Shown: piece after piece, positions 37,257-46,787 of the stretch
Position numbering within the stretch: the stretch's first letter is position 1
How the letters are laid out: each line of letters opens with the position of its first letter
Source: Leptolyngbya sp. FACHB-261
GTDB taxonomy: Bacteria > Cyanobacteriota > Cyanobacteriia > FACHB-261
Direction: 5' to 3'
Assembly: GCF_014696065.1 (NCBI RefSeq)
Contig: NZ_JACJPL010000031.1
Span: 124,001-188,000 of the forward strand
Length of the DNA: 64,000 bases
The notes under the pieces: generated by a model
What the model saw: only the letters and a program-made list of their open reading frames with translations
What the model was told of the DNA's origin: nothing
Databases searched by the model: none
Translations under genes and position numbers: made by a program

Positions 37257-37976
37257 TTATGGTACGGATTCTGGTCCGTTTCTTAGAACTTGAGTTCTCC
37301 GGGCCTGAAAGCTGTTGATTTGAAGGCTACGCAGAATAGCTAAGCCATCCTGGCTACCCAGCAATTTGGCAGGCATTGATACTCGATAGCGGTTCCAGAG
37401 TTCGAAGTGGATTTGCTGCAGCTCCCGGCGCAGAGTTGACGGCACCAACGCTGACAATTCCTTAGCTAGAGCCAGCGTGATCAGCCGCAGGTCATCGCTG
37501 GAGGGAGTTTGACCGTAGCGCCCTGGCTTGCTCGCTTTAAGTGTGAGATCGGCAGCCTTCCGACTTATTTGATAAGGAGCAAACTCGCTGGGCGAGTAGG
37601 CATCGTAGGTGATTCGGGCTAATTGGGTGGCAATCTGCGTCAGCAACTGCTGCTGTTGTCGAGCTCGCTCTGCGGCCTCCCGTTGTCGTTGCTGGCGGGC
37701 TAGGGCTTGCTTTTGCTGAGCCAAAATCTGTTGCCACTGCTGAAGTTGCTGCTGTGCAGGACCATAGGGCTCACTGCCCACTGGGATCTGAGTAGCTGTA
37801 GCAATTGCCTCACGGTAGTTACCGGTCTGGGCCAATGCTTCTGCCCTCTGCAACAGAGCTTCTTCCGAGGTCGGACGCTGCAACCAAAACGTGGCTCCTA
37901 CGGCTCCAGTCAAAGCTAGAGCCAAGCCCAGAACTATCATCACTAGCCTGCGCGGTTTCACTACAGTCTCAGCCAA
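37257..37976 (-). CDS. Membrane-anchored hypothetical protein
   Basis: 239 residues from TTG 37976, only 8 bp after the glmU stop; an ATG at 37940 would remove the cytoplasmic start. One N-terminal span ([22 protein letters not shown]), then a TPR-like helical pair ([28 protein letters not shown]), a Gln/Arg-rich coiled coil (about 75-120) and a C-terminal part with [21 protein letters not shown]. Function not recognised. Co-directional with glmU and dapB. Confidence 0.7.
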   Translation of the reverse strand: MAETVVKPRRLVMIVLGLALALTGAVGATFWLQRPTSEEALLQRAEALAQTGNYREAIATATQIPVGSEPYGPAQQQLQQWQQILAQQKQALARQQRQREAAERARQQQQLLTQIATQLARITYDAYSPSEFAPYQISRKAADLTLKASKPGRYGQTPSSDDLRLITLALAKELSALVPSTLRRELQQIHFELWNRYRVSMPAKLLGSQDGLAILRSLQINSFQARRTQVLRNGPESVP

Positions 37977-37984
37977 CGCTGTTG

Positions 37985-39370
37985 CTAAGGAGTTTCTGGC
38001 GGTGGGCTGGACTTAGGACGCCAACCGGGTTTAACCACCTGGCGTGAGCGGGCAACAACCAGAGCATCGTCAGCTACATCTTCAGTGACCACTGAGCCAG
38101 CGGCGACGGTGACGCTTTCGCCCAGGGTAAGGGGGGCAACCAGAACAGTGTTAGAACCAAGCTTGCTGCCGTCACCCACGACAGTGGGGTGCTTGCGGAC
38201 GCCATCATAGTTGGCAGTAATCGTGCCAGCCCCTACGTTTACCCGTGAGCCCAGAGTTGCGTCGCCCAAATAGGACAGGTGAGCTGCATTGGTGTGGTCG
38301 CCCAGAGTAGTGTTTTTAAGTTCAACAAAATTGCCCAGACGACAGTGGGAACCAGTGACAACATTGCCGCGCAGGTGGGCAAAGGGACCGACCTGACTAT
38401 CTGCCCCAAGCTGAGCCTGACGCACAACCGAATAAAGTACAGCTGTGTTGGCCCCGATTTGAGCATCCTCCACCAGACTGCCCGGACCAATTCGACAATT
38501 AGCGCCGATGCAGGTTTTGCCGCGCAGATGAGTTTGGGGTTCAATCACCACGTCGGGAGCGAGTTCGACCGTATCGTCGATGGTGGAGCTGTCCGGATCG
38601 ATGAAGGTGACTCCGGCTTGCATCCAATGTCGCTTCACACGGTCCTGGAGAATCTGGTAAGCCATTGCCAGTTGCTCCCGGTCATTGATGCCCAAGATTT
38701 CCTGAGGATCGGCAATGTCGACTGCCACCACAGGCTCCAGGTAGTTCATCACCTCGGTGAGGTAATACTCTTGCTGGTCATTATTAGTGCTGAGCGATGG
38801 CAGCACTCTGGCTAAATCTGGCCAGCTAAAGCAGTAGACTCCAGCATTGACGCGGCGGTTCTGCTTCTGAGCAGCAGTGCAGTCCCGGTCTTCAACAATC
38901 TCGCGAACTGAGTTTTGGCCATCACAAAAAACGCGGCCATAGCCCTCAGCATTAGGCAGGTGAGCGGTCAGGAGCGTTGCTGTAGCACTACTAGCTCGGT
39001 GAGTTTCGAGCAGGGTACGCAAGCTTTCAGGCCGTAGCAGCGGTACGTCGCCATTCAGAACCAGAAGATCACCGCTGAAGCCTTCGAGGTGGGGCAGTAA
39101 CTGCTGAATCGCGTGCCCTGTCCCCTTCTGCTCAGTCTGCTCAACAAACTCTAATCCGGGCTCAGCAACCAGTGCTTGCCGCACTTGTTCAGCACCGTAA
39201 CCAACTATCAACAGCCGTCTGGCTACGGATAGCCCCTGCAACCCATCCAAGACTCGCTCGACCAGAGATCGACCAGCCAGTTTATGGAGCACCTTAGGCA
39301 GTGTGGAACGCATGCGGGTTCCCTTACCTGCCGCCAACACTGCTACTACGATCTCCCCGTTTGTCGCCAT
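37985..39370 (-). CDS. glmU: Bifunctional GlcNAc-1-P uridyltransferase / GlcN-1-P acetyltransferase
   Basis: 461 residues. It makes UDP-GlcNAc for peptidoglycan and surface polysaccharides. N-terminal nucleotidyltransferase: [23 protein letters not shown] and LNGDVPLL. The C-terminal left-handed beta helix of hexapeptide repeats (about 255-445) holds the acetyl-CoA site. The catalytic His-type segment '[14 protein letters not shown]' is present. Confidence 0.96.
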   Translation of the reverse strand: MATNGEIVVAVLAAGKGTRMRSTLPKVLHKLAGRSLVERVLDGLQGLSVARRLLIVGYGAEQVRQALVAEPGLEFVEQTEQKGTGHAIQQLLPHLEGFSGDLLVLNGDVPLLRPESLRTLLETHRASSATATLLTAHLPNAEGYGRVFCDGQNSVREIVEDRDCTAAQKQNRRVNAGVYCFSWPDLARVLPSLSTNNDQQEYYLTEVMNYLEPVVAVDIADPQEILGINDREQLAMAYQILQDRVKRHWMQAGVTFIDPDSSTIDDTVELAPDVVIEPQTHLRGKTCIGANCRIGPGSLVEDAQIGANTAVLYSVVRQAQLGADSQVGPFAHLRGNVVTGSHCRLGNFVELKNTTLGDHTNAAHLSYLGDATLGSRVNVGAGTITANYDGVRKHPTVVGDGSKLGSNTVLVAPLTLGESVTVAAGSVVTEDVADDALVVARSRQVVKPGWRPKSSPPPETP

Positions 39371-39447
39371 ATGCCTAGTTGAAGGCCCTACGCCCCAATG
39401 ATCAACCGGAGTATAGCGCTTTCTATAGGGGCAAACGGGATTTAGCC

Positions 39448-39813
39448 TCAGGCAACCTTTTGTTTCTCAGCACTGCGGTGGTGCTCAACTAAGCTATCGC
39501 GCCCAGTTGCTGAGAAGGAGGCTCCCATAGCACTGCTCGCAACCCCACCGAAGCTGTTACTGGCTTGAATCTTGAGCTGGTCACAGGGGATCGAATCACT
39601 GTGGATAGCAGTGGCAAGGGCCGCCGTATGGATTTCTAGAACTGCCTCAGCTGGAGCTTGGAAAACCAATCGCTGTCCCGGCAAGACGGTACGCTCAAAA
39701 TAGGCAGAAGCAGGTTCGCTGATGCGAACGATTTCGAACGTACGGCTAGTGTTGATGTAGCAGCAATCAATGAGTGTGGATGCACGAGCAGCAGAACCGG
39801 TGGGGATCAGCAT
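39448..39813 (-). CDS. DUF1830 domain protein
   Basis: 121 residues. Residues about 15-85 match the cyanobacterial DUF1830 pattern: [16 protein letters not shown], ..[32 protein letters not shown] and [11 protein letters not shown]. Function unknown; the family is small, soluble and essentially cyanobacterial. The C-terminal about 35 residues are Ser/Ala-rich and not part of the domain. About 285 bp of AT-richer sequence without a gene separates it from the next gene at its 5' side. Confidence 0.85.
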   Translation of the reverse strand: MLIPTGSAARASTLIDCCYINTSRTFEIVRISEPASAYFERTVLPGQRLVFQAPAEAVLEIHTAALATAIHSDSIPCDQLKIQASNSFGGVASSAMGASFSATGRDSLVEHHRSAEKQKVA

Positions 39814-40098
39814 GGCGATAAGGGAGAAAGCGTGACTTTAGATTAGTGATTTATCTTTGGGATCATCAGTCACACAAATCACAAAATCGTCAATTCATGC
39901 TAGAGAAATCCAAATTAGAATACAGACCCCATACTTCTGCTTAAATTACTCCTGGGTTCGTCACTCTAAAGTTAGAAAAACAATTAAAAATTTGTAATCT
40001 TCCAAGCGGTGCTCTGATACAACTCTGAAACTGGCACGTTCAAGCTTCATTGCACGTTCAGGACTGCACCTTTAGTCTCCGGAACTAAGGCTTACAGG

Positions 40099-40950
40099 CT
40101 AATTGATGGTGGCTGAACTGAGTGGCAGGCTGAGTTGCAGCGATTTAACCCCTATCAGTGCTTGGGTTGGCAGGGCAGTAGGGGGATCTTGCCACGCTGG
40201 ACAGTAGGACCGATAGGCACAAGTACGGCAGTGGGGGCCTGATTTACAGGCCCAGTCTTTGGCCTCGAGCAATTGTTCAACCAGTTCCAGAGCGTGAGCC
40301 CGAGAAGCAGACTCTTGAGCCGGCGCAACTGCGTAGCTCAGCACCTCATCAGCAGCTAAATAAACATGGCTAACTTTCGCTAACGAAGCCTGGTAGCGGT
40401 GACGAATCGCAATCTGATAGAGCCCTAATTGCAAATCTAATTTGAGCGTGTCAGGAGACCGGTGAAGCTGCCCGGTTTTGTACTCAATCAAGTGGAGGCG
40501 AGCCGTTTGACCGGTAGCAGATGACTCAGGCTCTAAATACTCCAGGCGGTCACAGCGTCCTATGATTGTCAGCTCTACGATGCCCCGCTCCCCTTCAACC
40601 GCCAAAGGCGCTTTCAAACGCCCCTCGACGGCAAGCGGCTGTCGCCAACCTTGTAGAGGAGAGACATGACGCTGAAAATAGCGTTCCAAAATTTCTGCCC
40701 CACGCTGTTGCTCTGGTGCCTCCAGACGAGCACTAGCCCCAGCCCAACAGGTCTGTAGAAAAGCACGACTAGGCCCTTCTGCTGCAGCCCCTGGCCAGCG
40801 ATAAAACTGCTGAAGGGCCCGGTGCAGGGCAAGGCCGAGTTGGGGCGTGCGCAAGGGTCGGCCGGGCAGCTTTAACTCGTAGCGAAACTGGTAAGCCCGA
40901 GGACAGGTCGTGAAGGTGAGTAGTCGAGTCGCAGACAGCAAATAGCTCAT
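40099..40950 (-). CDS. PD-(D/E)XK nuclease, RecB/Cas4-like with Fe-S cysteines
   Basis: 283 residues. N-terminal SATRLLTFTTCPRAYQFRYELKLPG is the RecB-family entry motif with the first Cys. The nuclease core has LHLIEYKTGQL (the D/E-x-K part, about 150) and a QLGLYQIA helix. The C-terminal Cys cluster CKSGPHCRTCAYRSYC, with the N-terminal Cys, can bind a 4Fe-4S cluster as in Cas4 and AddB. No CRISPR or Cas gene is near, so a general DNA-repair or end-processing role is more likely. Confidence 0.85.
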   Translation of the reverse strand: MSYLLSATRLLTFTTCPRAYQFRYELKLPGRPLRTPQLGLALHRALQQFYRWPGAAAEGPSRAFLQTCWAGASARLEAPEQQRGAEILERYFQRHVSPLQGWRQPLAVEGRLKAPLAVEGERGIVELTIIGRCDRLEYLEPESSATGQTARLHLIEYKTGQLHRSPDTLKLDLQLGLYQIAIRHRYQASLAKVSHVYLAADEVLSYAVAPAQESASRAHALELVEQLLEAKDWACKSGPHCRTCAYRSYCPAWQDPPTALPTQALIGVKSLQLSLPLSSATIN

Positions 40951-40974
40951 AGGGGTCAGCGTTAGACGCTGGGC

Positions 40975-42891
40975 TCAGCTTCGAGGTAGGCTCCTAGGCT
41001 CAGAGTAGCGAGTGCGAGGTTCGATCGGTCGGCGCAACCGTTCCCGTGCGAACAAGGTGGCAACGCCCAGAGTGACTAGAACCAGGCCAGCCGCTTGAGC
41101 TTGGGGCAAAGTCTCTCGCAGGATACCCCAGGCTAGCAGCACAGTGAAAGCCGGACCCAGAGAGGCCACTAATGAAGCTGGAGCTGCCCCCACCATCCGA
41201 ATGCCAACGTAGTAGGCTAGGTAGCTGCCTAAAGTCATCAATGCCAGTGCTAAGCACAAGGGCAATAGCGCCCAATTACTCCAATCCATCAATGGCAGAC
41301 CGATACAGCTCAAGAGCAGCACAATACTGAAATTGAGCACCATCAGAGATACTGGATGGATTTTCGGGAAGCAGGTATCACTCAAAATCAGAGAGATTGC
41401 AAAGGTTACTCCAGAGACAATGGCAGCAGTTGAGCCAAGCGGATCAACCAGCTGGCCGCCTGCATAACCTAAGGTCAGGAAAACACCCACGTAAACGACA
41501 GGGATCGCCAGCAGTCGTAGCCAATTGATCCGGTCGCGAAACACGAGCCAGGCTAGCAAAGCTGTCACCGTTGGGTAGATAAAGAAAACTGTGGTTGCTG
41601 GTCCAGCCTGTAGAGTGCCAATCGCTAGATAGAGGCACAGCTGAGACACAAACAGGAAAACACCACTGCCAACAACTCGCCAACCCAGGCCACGATTAAC
41701 CGGTGCAAACAACTGACCGACTTCAGGCCATCTGGGACGAAGACGCCCTGCAATCAGCCACAGGAGCGGCACTACAAATAACACTCTCAGGAACAGAATT
41801 TGCAGTGAGTTGCTGAAGGTCTGCTCAAGAGCGCCACTGCCCTGTGCTGTCAGACCAAACTGCACAAGCACGTTTTGTAGAGCTAACAGCAGCGACGAAA
41901 ACAACACCAACACTAAGCCAGCTAGGCCGTTGCTAGAGCGTTTGCGCTCACGGGGGGGAGCTGGCGGCTTGGGCATATGCACCATCGCCGGATTAGATTC
42001 ATGCACAGCGACCGGCACAGTAGGCTCCTGCGGACGCTGCATGGTTTCTTCCGGCGCGCTGTTACGGCTAACAGCTCTGGCTTCTGACACTGGTTCACTG
42101 CGCGATGGCAGGGTCTCGGTTGAGTTGATTGAATTGACTGAGCTGGGCCCCTCATTGGCTGCTTCTGGCCTGACCTCTTCAGGGGCAGAGCTGGGACCCG
42201 GACGTCGGGCTGTGCTGCTTTCCTGACGAAACTGCTCCCGCAGGCGACTGACCAGAGCGGCCAGAATGACCTCTGCCTGTTGCTCCTGCACATGCATGCG
42301 AGATAGTTGCTGAGAGAGCGAACTCTCGTAGCTATTGAGATCCTGCTGAAGCGTCGCGAAGGTCGCCTTCAAACTGGCATCCATGGACAGCAGCAGTTCA
42401 TCGGTGCGGCGACTGTACTGGGCATGGAGACCCTCTGTGTTCACAGCCAGCCCTGCTCGTTCGGAGGAGGGGGTCAGAGTACCCGCCATCTGCGTGAGCT
42501 GCTGCTTGAGGGATTCATGCAGGCGGGCAGCGAGCAGTTGGGCTAATTGACGGGCCCATTGCTGCTGTTGAGCGGTCTGAGCCTGAGAAAGCAACTGAGC
42601 ACTGCGGCCTTGAAGCGTAGCCTGCTCAGCCTTGAGCCGTTCGATAGTCGTGAGCAATTGCGTTTTCTCAGTCTGGAGCCGCTCTACATCGGCGAGCAGA
42701 GGAGTAACCAGACTTTGCTTGAGAGCTTGCAAGTCTGAGGCTAGCGAGCCTAGAGCCTTTTCAGTAGAGCCGTTAAGCTGACCCTCCCGGTGAGCAGAAC
42801 CTGCTCGGGGGGGAGAAGCGCCGGCTGAATCGACCCGTTGACTTTGTGTACCCTGTTCATCAGTGGGACGCTGGTTTTCCAGTTCCGCCAT
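40975..42891 (-). CDS. EamA/DMT transporter with long coiled-coil N-terminal extension
   Basis: 638 residues from ATG 42891, which has GGAGGA just upstream. Residues about 45-230 are a Gln-rich coiled coil (repeated LQxEKxQLLxTIERLKAEQ-type heptads); about 230-325 is a disordered Ser/Pro linker. Residues about 330-625 form ten membrane spans arranged as two EamA repeats, as in drug/metabolite exporters. A soluble coiled-coil domain of this size is not normal for the family. It ends 25 bp before the start of the nuclease gene. Confidence 0.85.
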   Translation of the reverse strand: MAELENQRPTDEQGTQSQRVDSAGASPPRAGSAHREGQLNGSTEKALGSLASDLQALKQSLVTPLLADVERLQTEKTQLLTTIERLKAEQATLQGRSAQLLSQAQTAQQQQWARQLAQLLAARLHESLKQQLTQMAGTLTPSSERAGLAVNTEGLHAQYSRRTDELLLSMDASLKATFATLQQDLNSYESSLSQQLSRMHVQEQQAEVILAALVSRLREQFRQESSTARRPGPSSAPEEVRPEAANEGPSSVNSINSTETLPSRSEPVSEARAVSRNSAPEETMQRPQEPTVPVAVHESNPAMVHMPKPPAPPRERKRSSNGLAGLVLVLFSSLLLALQNVLVQFGLTAQGSGALEQTFSNSLQILFLRVLFVVPLLWLIAGRLRPRWPEVGQLFAPVNRGLGWRVVGSGVFLFVSQLCLYLAIGTLQAGPATTVFFIYPTVTALLAWLVFRDRINWLRLLAIPVVYVGVFLTLGYAGGQLVDPLGSTAAIVSGVTFAISLILSDTCFPKIHPVSLMVLNFSIVLLLSCIGLPLMDWSNWALLPLCLALALMTLGSYLAYYVGIRMVGAAPASLVASLGPAFTVLLAWGILRETLPQAQAAGLVLVTLGVATLFARERLRRPIEPRTRYSEPRSLPRS

Positions 42892-43162
42892 TGTTCCTCC
42901 CAAAACTCACCGTATTTGCTGCTGCCCAGAGGTTGAAATCCCAGGCTGGCGTGTGGTTGATCCTCGTCAGCCTCACGGCATTCAGATGGTTTGTGTTTCA
43001 GCGCGACTTCAAAAGTCGAATCGACACTGATGTCTTGCCATATTACAGAAGTCGTGTAACTTGAGTGAATTTTGCAGGCAAATGAGCATTAAAATTGAGC
43101 GCTTCTCCGTTTTGCACTTGCAAGCTAGGTAACGGAGTGTGCTTCAGGTTGATGCCCAAACC

Positions 43163-44110
43163 TCACGTTTGTGGAGCAGTTGCGGCTGAATCAGAAGCAG
43201 GCGCTGTAGTTTTTCTGAACTCTGTGATCGCTTGCCGTAGCTGGCCTCCTTCAGCTGCTAGCAAGGCTTCAGCCTCTCTTGGGTCGAGGCCAGTCCAATG
43301 CATGAGTAGGGCCAATTTGACTTTGCGTCCTGCTCGCTCTAGCAACTGCTCTGCCTGATCGCGCTCCAGCTCAGTGAGTTCTGTAAGAATGCGCAGGGCC
43401 CGGTCGTGAAGCTTGCTGTTAGTCACAGCCACATCGACCATCCGATTGCCGTAGACCTTGCCCAGTCGAACCATGACTCCAGTCGAGAGCAAGTTCAAGG
43501 CCAGCTTGGTAACGGTTCCCGCTTTGAGTCGGGTTGAACCGGCTAGGATTTCTGGCCCCACCAACAGACGGACTTCTAAGTCTGCCTCGCTGGCTACCTG
43601 CTCTACAGGCACACAGGCAACGAAAATTGTCTTAGCGCCACGTTGGCGAGCAGCCCGGATGGCACCTTGAACATAGGCAGTAGTGCCCCCCGCCGTGATC
43701 CCCACCACGACATCATGCTGAGAGATTTGACGTTGTGTGATCGCTTGAGCCCCATCTTCAGCGCTATCTTCGAGCGCTTCTGAACTACGCACCAAGGCAG
43801 CAGATCCACCCGCAATGATCGCCTGAACCAGGTCGGGATCGGTGCAAAAAGTGGGTGGGCATTCAGCGGCATCCAACACGCCCAAGCGGCCACTAGTGCC
43901 TGCTCCCACATAAAATAGCCGTCCCCCTTTGGCTAAGGCTGCGGCTGTCAGGTCAATCGCTGTAGCCAACGACTCACGGGCTGTGGCGATCGCGCTCAAG
44001 ACTTTGGCGTCTTCTTGATTGAACAGATCAACCAGTTCTAAGTTGGAGAGTTGATCGAGGTTCAGAGAGTTGGGGTTGACCTGTTCAGTGAGAAGATGGC
44101 CGCGCTGCAT
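43163..44110 (-). CDS. murQ: N-acetylmuramic acid 6-phosphate etherase
   Basis: 315 residues. It cleaves the lactyl ether of MurNAc-6-P in cell-wall recycling. SIS-type motifs: RLFYVGAGTSGRLGVLDAAECPPTF (sugar-phosphate binding, about 62-86) and 'GITAGGTTAYVQGAIRAARQRGAKTIF'. The C-terminal helices include ERAGRKVKLALLM. Preceded by a gap with no partner kinase such as AnmK. Confidence 0.95.
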   Translation of the reverse strand: MQRGHLLTEQVNPNSLNLDQLSNLELVDLFNQEDAKVLSAIATARESLATAIDLTAAALAKGGRLFYVGAGTSGRLGVLDAAECPPTFCTDPDLVQAIIAGGSAALVRSSEALEDSAEDGAQAITQRQISQHDVVVGITAGGTTAYVQGAIRAARQRGAKTIFVACVPVEQVASEADLEVRLLVGPEILAGSTRLKAGTVTKLALNLLSTGVMVRLGKVYGNRMVDVAVTNSKLHDRALRILTELTELERDQAEQLLERAGRKVKLALLMHWTGLDPREAEALLAAEGGQLRQAITEFRKTTAPASDSAATAPQT

Positions 44111-44237
44111 AACGAAGTCCTAAGTGATTTTTAGCTATCTGTATTTTCAAAAGCAGGCGGACGATTTTCTAGATTCCTCGACAGTTTTTAGAGAATTTGA
44201 ATTCTAGAGGATTTGACGGACTGGAGCAGCTAGAACC

Positions 44238-44993
44238 TTAAGCGGAGGTTGGTATGGCCCTTAAAACCTGGCCGCTGAGAGCTTGCCCCTTGTGCTGTTG
44301 CGCGGCCTCAACCAACCCTTGAAACAGACGCCGCTGTAGGGGATCATCCGCCGATAGCTCTGGATGCCATTGCACTGCCGTTGCCCAGGGGTGGCTGATG
44401 TGCTCAAGCGCTTCGATTACCCCATCAGCAGCATGGGCAACGGCTCGCCAGCCTGAGGGCACCGTGTGGATGGCTTGGTGGTGCCAGGAAACAACGCTCA
44501 CCTCGGTTTGCCCCATCAACTCAGCCAGGCGGCTGTCCGACACCAGCTGTACCGAATGGGCGATGGGTCGCCGGGGGTTCTCCTTACGATGCAGCACCGC
44601 CGTGCCAAACACATCTGGAACGTGAGGGAGCAATTTACTCCCAGCCGCAACACTCAGAATTTGCAAACCTCGGCAAATGCCTAGCACCGGCAGGTTGGCT
44701 ACCAAGGCCGAGCGCGCCAGCGTAAGCTCAGAGGCATCGCGCTCCGGATCCATGCCGTAAAGCGTGGGGTGATACTGTCCGCCGTACGCCTCTGGCTCGA
44801 TGTCGCCCCCACCCGCCAGCACCAGGCCATTGAGCAGAGGCAACCATTGGGCTGGCTCAGTTTCCCCTGGCGGTAGTAGCACCGCTACACCTCCCGCTGC
44901 CCGAATGGCATCGACATAGGCTCCCGGCAGATAAAAATCTCCGACGTCGTTGCGGCAGTAAGTTGTTAGACCAATGATCGGTGCTGGAGTCAT
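44238..44993 (-). CDS. Class I glutamine amidotransferase-like gamma-glutamyl hydrolase (PuuD/C26 type)
   Basis: 251 residues from ATG 44993, where the protein begins MTPAPIIGLTTYCR. The frame extends 61 codons upstream, but that part overlaps the radical-SAM gene and has no family similarity. Nucleophile Cys in LGICRGLQILSVAAG, with His and Glu in AVQWHPELS. PuuD-like enzymes cleave gamma-glutamyl-GABA in polyamine breakdown; the exact substrate here is unproven. The start lies about 50 bp downstream of the radical SAM gene's stop, so the two may be co-transcribed. Confidence 0.88.
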   Translation of the reverse strand: MTPAPIIGLTTYCRNDVGDFYLPGAYVDAIRAAGGVAVLLPPGETEPAQWLPLLNGLVLAGGGDIEPEAYGGQYHPTLYGMDPERDASELTLARSALVANLPVLGICRGLQILSVAAGSKLLPHVPDVFGTAVLHRKENPRRPIAHSVQLVSDSRLAELMGQTEVSVVSWHHQAIHTVPSGWRAVAHAADGVIEALEHISHPWATAVQWHPELSADDPLQRRLFQGLVEAAQQHKGQALSGQVLRAIPTSA

Positions 44994-45045
44994 AACCTCA
45001 AATTTGCAGCAAATTGTCACCCTGCTCAGGCAGGCTAACGTAAAC

Positions 45046-46701
45046 TCAGCGCTTCCCAGCGCCAACTTGGGACGGCTCAGTTTGGCGAAGTTTTTGCGAA
45101 TAGAACGAAGCCGACTCAGCGCCGTTTGCGCATTCATGAGCAAACTGAATGAGATGATGGCCGACCAAACCAACATGGATTAGGCTCTCGATATTGCCTG
45201 TTTTGAATGCTGGTTTGGCTATCTTCCAAAAGGTTTCGCGGTACTTACCAAATAGGCCGACGCGCAGCAGGATATTTGACAGAATGGTCAAGCCTCGACG
45301 GATATTAGCCCAAGAGGTGCGCGCAGGGCTATTAGGAACTTCAATTCGATTGGGGTAAGTATGCTCCATATTGTAGGCAAAGCGCTCGTACAAAAACTCC
45401 GGCTCGTAGGCCGTTGTAATGCAGCGCTGCCACATACCAATCACCTGTTCATAAGGCAGCAAGAACTCAACATTCGATTCCCGGCCCTCATCTGAAACCA
45501 GGCGCCCCTCCAACTCCAACCTGCGCCACAAAGGCGTGCGAGGTAGAGCCTGAAGCACATTGATCGTCAGCATGGGAATTTGGGACAGCCGGATAAATTC
45601 CAGAATGTGATCAGCGGTTTCTGGTGTATCCGTGTCTAGCCCTACAATGATGCCTGAGACCACTTCCATGCCGTAGCGATTCAGCGTTTTAATCGCTTCT
45701 AGGATTGGCATGCTCAAGTTGTGATCTTTAGAAATCGAGCGCAACGCGTCTGGCTCTGGTGTCTCAATGCCGCAGAATACAGTGCAGAAGTAAGCCTCCC
45801 GCATCATCTCCAACAACTTGGGACTCTGAGCCAGATTTAATGTCGCTTCACAAGCGAATTGAATGGGGTAACCATTGCGCTTTTGCCAGTCAATCAAGTG
45901 AGGCAACAGCTTCATCACAGCTCGACGATCACCAACAAAGTTATCGTCGACGAAGTACACAGCTCCTGGGTTACCAGAGGCGAGCATTGCATCCAGCTCA
46001 GCACAGACTTGCTCTGGCGTTTTTAGTCGCGGATTGCGACCGTAAAGCTCAGGAATATCGCAGAACTCACAGCGGTAGGGACAGCCGCTGGAGAACTGCA
46101 CGTTAGCCAAGAAATACTGACTGAGATTGAGCAGATGATAGGCCGGAACGGGGAACTCACTCAATGGCAATCGCTCTTTAGTTTCAAAGCGAATTTGCGC
46201 TTTGGGTCGCTCGTTGTTCAAGTCCAGATATTCAATCATCCGGTCGGTCGCATCGCCCAATTCGCCTAAGTGCACTAAATCGAAATCAGGATAATATTCC
46301 GGGCAACCGGATACTGAAGGCCCACCGACGGCTGTAATTTTGCCGTGACGATGAGCCAACTCATTAATCTGGTTAATTTGAGGTCGCTGGATGTGCATGC
46401 CACTGACAATGACCGCATCTGCCCAGCGATAATCAGCCTGAGTAGCAGGACGCACATTTTCATCTACAAAGCGAACTTCCCATTCCTGAGGCAGATAAGC
46501 CGCCACAATCAAAATACCTTGCGGTGGCATAAAAGCCCGAACGCTTCCCATCAGGGGATAGGCGTGGTGAAAGGTGCCAAAGGAGCGACTGTATTTGGGA
46601 AAAATACAGAGAATTCGCCGCTGGTTGCGTGGGACATAACGGATGCGACCAGAGGTGCTCTCAGGAACTGGCTGTTCAAACGCCTTTAGGTCAGCAGTCA
46701 T
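45046..46701 (-). CDS. B12-binding radical SAM protein, HpnP-like (candidate hopanoid C-2 methylase)
   Basis: 551 residues. The N-terminal cobalamin-binding domain (about 25-165) starts RILCIFPKYSRSFGTF and has VRAFMPPQGILIVAAYLP and AVIVSGMHIQR. The radical-SAM core has CPYRCEFCDIP (CxxxCxxC, about 215) with ELYGRNPRLKTPEQV, and a DUF4070-type C-terminus (FLYERFAYNMEHTYPNR) follows. From memory these segments closely resemble HpnP, the methylase that makes 2-methylhopanoids, and less closely the generic B12/radical-SAM family. No hopanoid cyclase gene is in the window, so the assignment is tentative. Confidence 0.85.
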   Translation of the reverse strand: MTADLKAFEQPVPESTSGRIRYVPRNQRRILCIFPKYSRSFGTFHHAYPLMGSVRAFMPPQGILIVAAYLPQEWEVRFVDENVRPATQADYRWADAVIVSGMHIQRPQINQINELAHRHGKITAVGGPSVSGCPEYYPDFDLVHLGELGDATDRMIEYLDLNNERPKAQIRFETKERLPLSEFPVPAYHLLNLSQYFLANVQFSSGCPYRCEFCDIPELYGRNPRLKTPEQVCAELDAMLASGNPGAVYFVDDNFVGDRRAVMKLLPHLIDWQKRNGYPIQFACEATLNLAQSPKLLEMMREAYFCTVFCGIETPEPDALRSISKDHNLSMPILEAIKTLNRYGMEVVSGIIVGLDTDTPETADHILEFIRLSQIPMLTINVLQALPRTPLWRRLELEGRLVSDEGRESNVEFLLPYEQVIGMWQRCITTAYEPEFLYERFAYNMEHTYPNRIEVPNSPARTSWANIRRGLTILSNILLRVGLFGKYRETFWKIAKPAFKTGNIESLIHVGLVGHHLIQFAHECANGAESASFYSQKLRQTEPSQVGAGKR

Positions 46702-46787
46702 TCAGGCTATACCCCTATACAACGCGGATTTTGCTGATTTTGATGACACTTTAGGGTGTTCAAATTCTGAGCGCAAGGTTCCAATCC

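Noticed and set aside
40099-40950. Cas4-like nuclease as a sign of a CRISPR system
   Set aside because: No repeat array or other cas gene in the window; the RecB-type nuclease fits a stand-alone repair role.
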